Shown piece after piece: positions 57,588-64,000 of a stretch of DNA of 64,000 nucleotides (positions are counted from its first letter, which is position 1; each line of letters opens with the position of its first letter). The notes under the pieces are model-generated. The model searched no databases. It saw only the letters and a list, made by a program, of their open reading frames with translations, and was not told where the DNA came from. The stretch comes from Streptomyces griseoluteus (GTDB lineage Bacteria; Actinomycetota; Actinomycetes; Streptomycetales; Streptomycetaceae): NCBI GenBank assembly GCA_000717735.1, contig JOBE01000050.1:6657-70656 (forward strand), in the 5' to 3' direction. The translations under genes were made by a program, and so were the position numbers.

Positions 57588-59606
57588 TCAGTCCTCGGGA
57601 GTCTCCACGGGGGCGATGTCGATGCCCTTCGTGGTGTCGACCGTCGGGGTCGCCGAGCCGTTCGCGCTGTTCGTCAGGGCGAGCTCCTTGGGGGAGAGCA
57701 CCGGCGGACGCGTGGACGGGGTACGGCGGCTGGAGCCGGTCCAGGCCGGGCGGGCCGGGCGCTTGACGATGGTGGAGAAGATCTCGGCAATCTCCTCCTT
57801 GCCCAGCGTCTCCTTCTCCAGGAGGGCGAGGACCAGGTTGTCGAGGACGTCACGGTTCTCGACGAGGATCTCCCAGGCCTCGTTGTGCGCGGTCTCGATG
57901 AGCTTCTTGACCTCTTCGTCGACCAGCGCCGCGACCTCTTCCGAGTAGTCGCGCTGGTGCGCCATCTCACGGCCGAGGAACGGCTCGGTGTTGTCGCCGC
58001 CGAACTTGATGGCGCCGAGACGCTCGGTCATGCCGTACTGCGTGACCATCGCGCGGGCCGTGGCGGTGGCCTTCTCGATGTCGTTCGCCGCGCCCGTGGT
58101 CGGGTCGTGGAAGACGAGCTCCTCGGCAGCGCGGCCGCCCAGCATGTAGGCCAGCTGGTCGAGCATCTCGTTGCGCGTGGTCGAGTACTTGTCCTCGTCC
58201 GGCAGGACCATCGTGTAGCCCAGGGCACGGCCGCGGGACAGGATGGTGATCTTGTGGACGGGGTCGGAGTTCGGCGAGGCCGCCGCCACCAGGGCGTGTC
58301 CGCCCTCGTGGTACGCGGTGATCTTCTTCTCCTTGTCCGACATGATCCGGGTCCGCTTCTGCGGGCCCGCGACCACACGGTCGATCGCCTCGTCCAGCGA
58401 GTGGTTGTCGATCAGCTTCTTGTCCGAGCGGGCGGTGAGGAGCGCCGCCTCGTTGAGGACGTTGGAGAGGTCCGCGCCGGTGAAGCCGGGGGTGCGTCGG
58501 GCGACGGCGCCGAGGTCGACGTCCGGGGCGACCGGCTTGCCCTTCTGGTGGACCTTGAGGATCTCCAGGCGGCCCAGCATGTCCGGACGGTCGACGGCGA
58601 TCTGCCGGTCGAAGCGGCCGGGGCGCAGGAGCGCCGGGTCGAGGATGTCGGGCCGGTTCGTGGCGGCGATCAGGATGACGCCGCCCTTCACGTCGAAGCC
58701 GTCCATCTCGACGAGGAGCTGGTTGAGGGTCTGCTCGCGCTCGTCGTGACCGCCGCCGAGGCCGGCACCGCGGTGGCGTCCGACGGCGTCGATCTCGTCG
58801 ACGAAGACGATGGCGGGCGCGTTGGCCTTGGCCTGCTCGAAGAGGTCGCGGACCCGGGAGGCACCGACACCGACGAACATCTCGACGAAGTCGGAGCCGG
58901 AGATCGAGTAGAAGGGCACACCGGCTTCGCCGGCGACGGCGCGCGCGAGGAGCGTCTTGCCGGTTCCGGGCGGGCCGTAGAGCAGGACGCCCTTGGGGAT
59001 CTTGGCTCCGACGGCCTGGAACTTCGCGGGCTCCTGGAGGAATTCCTTGATCTCGTGGAGTTCCTCGACGGCCTCGTCCGAGCCGGCGACGTCGGCGAAG
59101 GTGGTCTTCGGCGTGTCCTTGGTGATCAGCTTCGCCTTGGACTTGCCGAACTGCATGACGCGGGAGCCGCCGCCCTGCATCTGGTTCATCAGGAAGAGGA
59201 AGACGACCACGATGAGGACGAAGGGCAGGAGGGAGAGCAGGATCGAGACGAAGGGCGACTGCTTCGTCGGGGAGACGGTGTAGCCCTTCTCGATCTGCCC
59301 GGCCTCGAACTTCTCCTGGAGCTTGTCGGCGATGTCCACGCCCTGGCTGCCGATGTAGCTGGCCTGGACCTTGCTGCTCTTGTCGATCTTCTGGCCGTCG
59401 ATGAGCTCGATCTTGATGATCTGCTCGTCACCGGTGGTGACCTTTGCCTGCTTGACCTGGTTCTTGTCGATCGCCTGGACGACCTTGCCGGTGTCCACCG
59501 TCTTGTAGCCCTCGGACGAGCCGACGACCTGCATCAGCACGACCACGGCGAGGACGGCCAGCACGATCCACATGACCGGCCCACGGAAGTATCGCTTCAC
59601 GTCCAT
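57588..59606 (-). CDS. ftsH: ATP-dependent zinc metalloprotease FtsH
   Basis: 672 residues. It is a membrane AAA+ protease that degrades misfolded membrane proteins. Two membrane helices ([39 protein letters not shown]) flank an outside domain. AAA motifs: Walker [17 protein letters not shown], Walker [19 protein letters not shown] region [20 protein letters not shown]. The zinc site is HEGGH ([12 protein letters not shown]). The C-terminal tail past about 610 is low complexity. Confidence 0.97.
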   Translation of the reverse strand: MDVKRYFRGPVMWIVLAVLAVVVLMQVVGSSEGYKTVDTGKVVQAIDKNQVKQAKVTTGDEQIIKIELIDGQKIDKSSKVQASYIGSQGVDIADKLQEKFEAGQIEKGYTVSPTKQSPFVSILLSLLPFVLIVVVFLFLMNQMQGGGSRVMQFGKSKAKLITKDTPKTTFADVAGSDEAVEELHEIKEFLQEPAKFQAVGAKIPKGVLLYGPPGTGKTLLARAVAGEAGVPFYSISGSDFVEMFVGVGASRVRDLFEQAKANAPAIVFVDEIDAVGRHRGAGLGGGHDEREQTLNQLLVEMDGFDVKGGVILIAATNRPDILDPALLRPGRFDRQIAVDRPDMLGRLEILKVHQKGKPVAPDVDLGAVARRTPGFTGADLSNVLNEAALLTARSDKKLIDNHSLDEAIDRVVAGPQKRTRIMSDKEKKITAYHEGGHALVAAASPNSDPVHKITILSRGRALGYTMVLPDEDKYSTTRNEMLDQLAYMLGGRAAEELVFHDPTTGAANDIEKATATARAMVTQYGMTERLGAIKFGGDNTEPFLGREMAHQRDYSEEVAALVDEEVKKLIETAHNEAWEILVENRDVLDNLVLALLEKETLGKEEIAEIFSTIVKRPARPAWTGSSRRTPSTRPPVLSPKELALTNSANGSATPTVDTTKGIDIAPVETPED

Positions 59607-59777
59607 CCATACGGAGCGAGAACGCTCCGTCCCTCCTGCCCGTAGGAAAATGCTGCTGTGAGAGCTGCTGTGTGAAAAAGCTGTTCTTCGGACGGTACCT
59701 CAGCATCGACGCCGACGACCGCCTTCCCGTGGTTCAACGGGGGGAAGGCGGCCGGGGTTCCCCGTACGGCGTGATGT

Positions 59778-60332
59778 TCAGCCGCCGTAGACGTGCGGGG
59801 CGAGCGTGCCGACGAACGGAAGGTTCCGGTACTTCTCGGCGTAGTCGAGGCCGTAGCCGACGACGAACTCGTTGGGGATGTCGAAGCCGATCCACTTGAC
59901 GTCGATCGCGACCTTGGCGGCCTCGGGCTTGCGCAGGAGCGTGCACACCTCGAGCGAGGCGGGCTCGCGCGAGCCGAGGTTCGAGAGCAGCCAGGACAGG
60001 GTCAGGCCGGAGTCGATGATGTCCTCGACGATCAGGACGTGCTTGCCCTTGATGTCGGTGTCGAGGTCCTTGAGGATGCGGACGACGCCCGAGGACTGGG
60101 TGCCGGCGCCGTAGGAGGAGACGGCCATCCAGTCCATGGTGACGGGGGTGGAAAGGGCGCGAGCCAGATCCGCCATCACCATCACGGCGCCCTTGAGGAC
60201 GCCGACGATGAGCAGGTCCTTGCCCGCGTATTCCGCGTCGATCTTCGCGGCCAGCTCTGCCAGCTTGGCGTCGATCTCTTCCTTGGTGATGAGCACCGAC
60301 TGGAGGTCGGTGCCCATGTCCTTCTCGTTCAC
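59778..60332 (-). CDS. hpt: Hypoxanthine phosphoribosyltransferase
   Basis: 184 residues. It salvages hypoxanthine and guanine using PRPP. The PRPP loop is [19 protein letters not shown]; the pyrophosphate loop [20 protein letters not shown] and [12 protein letters not shown] fit the family. GTG at 60332 ([13 protein letters not shown]) is chosen; ATG at 60317 is the alternative, with AGAAGG very close before it. It follows tilS by 26 bases, the order typical of tilS-hpt-ftsH in bacteria. Confidence 0.94.
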   Translation of the reverse strand: MNEKDMGTDLQSVLITKEEIDAKLAELAAKIDAEYAGKDLLIVGVLKGAVMVMADLARALSTPVTMDWMAVSSYGAGTQSSGVVRILKDLDTDIKGKHVLIVEDIIDSGLTLSWLLSNLGSREPASLEVCTLLRKPEAAKVAIDVKWIGFDIPNEFVVGYGLDYAEKYRNLPFVGTLAPHVYGG

Positions 60333-60358
60333 CCGGGTCACTTTCGTTGCAGCGTGCG

Positions 60359-61357
60359 TCAGCCTTGCCGGATGACCAGTCTGCCACCCTGCCGACGGGC
60401 TTCGACGCGACCGGGCAGGTTGATGGCCCCTTGGCCGCGCCAGCCGGTGATGAGCCGGTCGACTTCTTCGATGTGCCGGGCGAAGAGGGAGCCGGCGGGC
60501 GCGCCCTCGGCGATGACGGCGCGGCGCAGGACGCGGCGGCGTACGGCGGGGGGCAGGCCGAAGAGCTTGGCGCACTCGAGGGCGCCCGCCTCGTCGCGTA
60601 CGGAGGTCTCGGCGTCGGCGGCCCAGGTGTCGAGGGCGTCGGCGTCGTCGCGGGAGAGCTGGGCCGTTCGGGCGAGGGCTTCGACGACGCCTTTGCCGAG
60701 GGCCTTCTCGAGGGCGGGGAGGCCTTCGTGGCGGAGCCGGGAGCGCGTGTAGGCGGGATCGCTGTTGTGGGGGTCGTCCCAGACGGCGAGTTCCTGTGCG
60801 ACGCAGGCCTTGCGGACGGTCTGGCGGTCGAGCCGGAGGAACGGGCGCCGGTAGCGTCCGGCGGCGCCGGAGACGGCGGCCATGCCGGAGAGCGAGCGGA
60901 TGCCGGAGCCTCGGGCGAGGCCGAGCAGGACGGTCTCGGCCTGGTCGTCGCGGGTGTGGCCGAGGAGGACCGCGGCGGCTCCGTGGCGTTCGGCGGCGGC
61001 GTCGAGGGCCGCGTACCGGGCGTCGCGGGCGGCGGCCTCGGGGCCTCCTTCGCGGCCGACGGTGACGGCGACGGCCTCGACGGGGGTGAGGCCGAGGGCG
61101 GTCATGCGTCCGGCGACGTCGTCAGCGCGGGTGTCGGAGCCGTGCTGGAGTCCGTGGTCGACGGTGATGCCGCCGGCGCGCACGGGGAGTTTGCGGGCCT
61201 CGAAGGCGAGGGCGGAGGCGAGCGCCATCGAGTCGGCGCCTCCGGAGCAGGCGACGAGCACGAGCGGTTCGTCGCCGGTGTCGTGTTCGGTGAGGACGTC
61301 GTGGAGTACGCGGCGGACCGCCAGGCGTATCGCCGCGACCGCAGGATGGGGACCCAT
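60359..61357 (-). CDS. tilS: tRNA(Ile)-lysidine synthetase
   Basis: 332 residues. It adds lysine to C34 of the CAU-anticodon tRNA-Ile so that it reads AUA. The PP-loop ATP site is [15 protein letters not shown], with [14 protein letters not shown] and [20 protein letters not shown]. The C-terminal domains are shorter than in E. coli TilS, as in other actinobacteria. First gene of the tilS-hpt unit; starts with an ATG at 61357. Confidence 0.94.
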   Translation of the reverse strand: MGPHPAVAAIRLAVRRVLHDVLTEHDTGDEPLVLVACSGGADSMALASALAFEARKLPVRAGGITVDHGLQHGSDTRADDVAGRMTALGLTPVEAVAVTVGREGGPEAAARDARYAALDAAAERHGAAAVLLGHTRDDQAETVLLGLARGSGIRSLSGMAAVSGAAGRYRRPFLRLDRQTVRKACVAQELAVWDDPHNSDPAYTRSRLRHEGLPALEKALGKGVVEALARTAQLSRDDADALDTWAADAETSVRDEAGALECAKLFGLPPAVRRRVLRRAVIAEGAPAGSLFARHIEEVDRLITGWRGQGAINLPGRVEARRQGGRLVIRQG

Positions 61358-61565
61358 GTCCGGTGCCCTTCGTGATGGGGGTGGGGTGCCTCGGTCGGAG
61401 TCTTAACGGTCGGAAAGGGGGGTTCGGTCACTCAGAGTGCGTCGATGGTGACAGAAACCCGGCCGTTACCCGAGCATTGCACGCCTCACCCCATGCTCAG
61501 GGTCCCTCGGATGGGTGATTGGTGGGCTGTTCCGACGTGTCTCCGTGTCGTCTGCCGCACCCGTC
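61358..61565. other. Intergenic region between tilS and the metalloprotease gene
   Basis: About 208 bases, lower in GC than the genes, holding the tilS promoter. I see no clear motif or RNA. Confidence 0.4.
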
Positions 61566-62705
61566 TCAGGAGTCTGCCTTACGGTGCACCCTCGCGATCC
61601 AGTCGGCGGGGGCGGCGATCTCGGTCTTGGTGGGGAGCGTGTTGGGGGAGGTCCACACGCGGTTGAAGCCGTCCATGCCGACCTGGTCGACGACGGCGCG
61701 TACGAAGCGCTCGCCGTCGCGGTACTGGCGGAGCTTGGCGTCGAGTCCGAGGAGCTTGCGCAGGGCGAGGTCGAGGCGGGAGGCCCCGCGGGCCCTTCGT
61801 GCCTGGAACTTCTCGCGGATCTCGGCGACGGTGGGGACGACCTGGGGGCCGACGCCGTCCATGACGTAGTCGGCGTGGCCTTCGAGGAGCGACATGACGG
61901 CGGTGAGGCGGCCGAGGATCTCGCGCTGTTCGGGGGTCTGGACGAGTTCGACGAGGGACGGGGAGGGTTCGCCCTCCTCGCCTTCGGGGCGTCCGCCGGC
62001 CAGGGTCTGGGCGGCTTCGCGGAGGCGTTCGACGACGGTGCCGGGGTCGACGTCGGTGGCGGAGAGGAATGACTGGATCTCGCCCTGGAGGTGGTCGCGG
62101 AGCCAGGGGACGCCGGTGAACTGGGTGCGGTGGGTCTCCTCGTGGAGGCAGACCCAGAGGCGGAAGTCGTGTGGGTCGACGTCGAGTTCGCGTTCGACGT
62201 GGACGATGTTGGGGGCGACGAGGAGGAGCCGCCCGCCGCCGTTGGCGCCCGCGGGGAGTTCGCGGGTGGCGGGGGCGAAGGTCTCGTACTGGCCGAGGAT
62301 GCGGGAGGCCAGGAACGACAGGAGCATGCCGAGTTCGACGCCGGTGACCTTGCCGCCGACGGCGCCGAGCACGGCGCTGCCCGGGGTGGCTGAGCGGCGT
62401 TCCTGCATCTTGCCGATGAGCGGGGTGAGGAGTTCGCGGAAGCCGGCGACGTTGGCCTTGATCCAGCCGGCCCGGTCGACGACGAGGACGGGGGTGTCGT
62501 GCGGCTCCATGCCCTCGGGGATCATCCGCGTGTAGGCGCGGACGTGTTCCTCCGAGGCCTTGGCGTGCCTGCGGAGTTCGGCGACGACCTCGCGGGCCTC
62601 GTCGCGGCTGACTTCGGGTCCGGGCCGCACGAGGCGGGTCGCGGTCGCGACCGCGAGGTTCCAGTCGACCATCCCGGATGTGCCTGCGCCACCGATGCTC
62701 GTCAT
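61566..62705 (-). CDS. Zinc-dependent metalloprotease, DUF2342/F420-associated family
   Basis: 379 residues. The zinc-binding HExxH is in the segment LWVCLHEETHRTQFTGVPWL, and a likely third ligand is in LLEGHADYVMDGVGPQ. Starts at an ATG (MTSIGGAGTSGMVDW). This family (named coenzyme F420 biosynthesis-associated, DUF2342) is common in actinobacteria beside tilS, hpt and dacB, but its protein substrate is unknown. No signal peptide is seen, so it is likely cytoplasmic. Confidence 0.88.
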   Translation of the reverse strand: MTSIGGAGTSGMVDWNLAVATATRLVRPGPEVSRDEAREVVAELRRHAKASEEHVRAYTRMIPEGMEPHDTPVLVVDRAGWIKANVAGFRELLTPLIGKMQERRSATPGSAVLGAVGGKVTGVELGMLLSFLASRILGQYETFAPATRELPAGANGGGRLLLVAPNIVHVERELDVDPHDFRLWVCLHEETHRTQFTGVPWLRDHLQGEIQSFLSATDVDPGTVVERLREAAQTLAGGRPEGEEGEPSPSLVELVQTPEQREILGRLTAVMSLLEGHADYVMDGVGPQVVPTVAEIREKFQARRARGASRLDLALRKLLGLDAKLRQYRDGERFVRAVVDQVGMDGFNRVWTSPNTLPTKTEIAAPADWIARVHRKADS

Positions 62706-62798
62706 GCGTCAACCGTACGGTCTCGGCGCCTGTTCGGTGAGGGTTCGGGGCGGGTCGGACACGGGTGGGGTACGGGCCGCCGGGGGTGCGGCGGGTGG

Positions 62799-64000
62799 TC
62801 AGCGCTGTCCGGCGAGGGCCGCGGAGAGGCGGTCGAGGGCGGGCTGTGCCTCGTACGGGGAGAGGGTGCGGCCGGCGAGGAACGCGAACGCGAGGAGGCG
62901 GCCGTCGGCGGTGACGACCGTGCCGGCGAGCGTGTTGACGCCCGTGAGGGTGCCGGTCTTGGCGCGGACGAGTCCGGCGCCGGCGGTGGCGGGCGCGGTG
63001 CCGAAGCGGTCGGCGAGGGTGCCGGTGAAGCCGCCGACGGGCAGTCCGGTGAGGAGCGGGCGCAGGGCCGGGTGCGCGGGGTCGGCCGCCCGGGTGAGGA
63101 GGGCGGTGAGGAGGGCGGCGGAGACGCGGTCGCGGCGGTCGAGTCCGCTGCCGTCGGCGAAGCGGGCTCCCGCGACGGGGAGGCCGAGCCTGGCGAGTTC
63201 GTCATGTACGGCCCTGGCGGCGCCGTCGAAGCTCGCGGGCCGCTTCCGGGCGAGGGCGGTCTGCCGGGCGAGGGCTTCGGCGAGGTCGTTGTCGCTGTGG
63301 GTGAGGGTGCGCTCGACGAGGTCGGTGAGGGGGGCCGAGTGGGTGCGGGCGAGGGGGGCGGCCTTCGGGGCGCGGCCGGGGGTGGGCTCGCCGGTGACCT
63401 TGGTCCCGGCTTCGGTGAGGAGGTCGGCGAAGGCTCTGGCGGTGTCGCCCGCGGGGTCGGCGGTGCGGGGCGCGGGGCCGCTGTGGCTGTCGTCGAGGCG
63501 GCCCCCTTCGGTCATGAGGGCGACGACGGGGGCGATGTTCTCGTTGGGGCCGATGGGGTGGAGCGTGGCGCCCGGGTAGAGGCTCGTGTCGTACGTGAGG
63601 CGTACGGAGGTGTGGCCGCGCTTCTTCAGGGTCCGGGCGGTGTCGGCGGCGAGGGCCTTCAGGCGGGCCGGGTCGAGGGTGGGGTCGCCGCCGCCGGTGA
63701 GGGTGACGGTGCGGCCGTCGGGGGCGGCGGTGACGGTGGTGGGGATGCGGTGGTCGGGTCCGAGGGCGGAGAGGGCGGCCGCCGCGGTGGCGATCTTGAC
63801 CGTGGAGGCGGGGGTCATGGGGGTGCCGGCGCCCTCGCCGTAGAGCTGCTCGCCGGTGGCGGTGTCGACGACGGAGGCGGTACGGAGCGGGCCGAGGCCG
63901 GGGTCGGCGAGAAGGGGCACGAGGAGGGCGGCGAGGTCCGCGGGGGGCCCGCCGGGGGCGGGCGCGTGCAGGACGGTCAGGACACCGGGCGCGCTGGGGG
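62799..64000 (-). CDS. dacB: D-alanyl-D-alanine carboxypeptidase/endopeptidase (PBP4, S13), C-terminal part
   Basis: The frame is open to the window edge, so the N-terminus (signal region) is missing; about 400 residues are visible. Catalytic motifs of S13 penicillin-binding proteins are present: S-x-x-K in TPASTVKIATAAAAL, S-x-N in THSDNDLAEALARQ, and K-T-G in VRAKTGTLTGVNTLAG. It trims or cleaves peptidoglycan cross-links outside the membrane. It is transcribed toward the metalloprotease gene with a 93-base gap. A GTG at 63920 exists but homologous sequence continues before it. Confidence 0.93.
   Translation of the reverse strand, partial: PSAPGVLTVLHAPAPGGPPADLAALLVPLLADPGLGPLRTASVVDTATGEQLYGEGAGTPMTPASTVKIATAAAALSALGPDHRIPTTVTAAPDGRTVTLTGGGDPTLDPARLKALAADTARTLKKRGHTSVRLTYDTSLYPGATLHPIGPNENIAPVVALMTEGGRLDDSHSGPAPRTADPAGDTARAFADLLTEAGTKVTGEPTPGRAPKAAPLARTHSAPLTDLVERTLTHSDNDLAEALARQTALARKRPASFDGAARAVHDELARLGLPVAGARFADGSGLDRRDRVSAALLTALLTRAADPAHPALRPLLTGLPVGGFTGTLADRFGTAPATAGAGLVRAKTGTLTGVNTLAGTVVTADGRLLAFAFLAGRTLSPYEAQPALDRLSAALAGQR

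Overview
The window is chromosomal DNA from a Streptomyces or a very close relative. GC content is very high, third codon positions are almost all G or C, GTG starts are common, and it carries Streptomyces landmarks: the sigE-cseABC envelope-stress operon, a radA-disA pair, clpC beside an SCO3374-type gene and lsr2, and an ftsH/hpt/tilS/dacB cluster next to folate genes. From memory the gene order parallels the S. coelicolor SCO334x-SCO340x stretch. Most of it is core genome; the unusual parts are small and local.

Layout. 0-9.8 kb: end of an SH3-type gene, a Ser/Thr kinase with a beta-propeller sensor, ilvD, a TetR/sugar-isomerase/Ppx run, a Cys-rich protein, and a fused sigma-like/zinc-finger/BACON membrane protein. 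9.9-15.8 kb: radA, disA, an envelope protein cut by sequencing-adapter DNA, a PAP2 phosphatase and mutY. Two short inverted-repeat elements sit exactly on the radA and disA stop codons. 15.9-19.4 kb: sigE-cseA-cseB-cseC. 19.4-25.9 kb: a drug-efflux MFS with a divergent TetR, a secreted M23 peptidase and a large NACHT STAND NTPase. 25.9-31.9 kb: clpC, SCO3374-type gene, lsr2, a short N-acetylglutamate synthase behind a BlaI regulator, and small unknown genes. 32-37.6 kb: a tightly coupled operon (Rossmann protein, panC, nadB, nadC, coaX) for pantothenate, NAD and CoA. 37.7-46 kb: an aldolase-type PLP enzyme, a DUF5937 ArsR-type regulator with two operator-like sites, a two-component system, a MidA-like methyltransferase next to a stand-alone NuoD paralogue, and a coiled-coil protein. 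46-49.7 kb: a glycine betaine-type ABC importer. 49.7-52.8 kb: an esterase and an MprF-like lysyltransferase. 52.8-57.5 kb: folP, an NTF2-like gene, folB, folK, a DUF3180 gene, then convergent folE. 57.5-64 kb: ftsH, hpt, tilS, a zinc metalloprotease and dacB (partial).

Most notable: a free-standing intein-like (HINT) LAGLIDADG endonuclease gene (55814-56809) lies just downstream of folE. The 3' 60% of folE, starting sharply at the codon for Asp83 (57240), is written in codons foreign to this genome. The density is highest across the conserved CEHH zinc/active-site motif: about 15 of 25 codons end in A or T there, against about 5 of 82 in the 5' part. The encoded protein looks normal. This suggests an endonuclease travelling with a recoded, cleavage-resistant copy of its essential target, a natural analogue of a cleave-and-rescue element. 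The endonuclease ribosome site lies inside a hairpin that could silence it. This is inference and needs comparison with folE loci that lack the element.

One caution for users: positions 12938-12979 are an Illumina Nextera adapter plus an i7 index, so the sequence around 12.9-13.0 kb is a chimeric join and the gene there has lost its true C-terminus.
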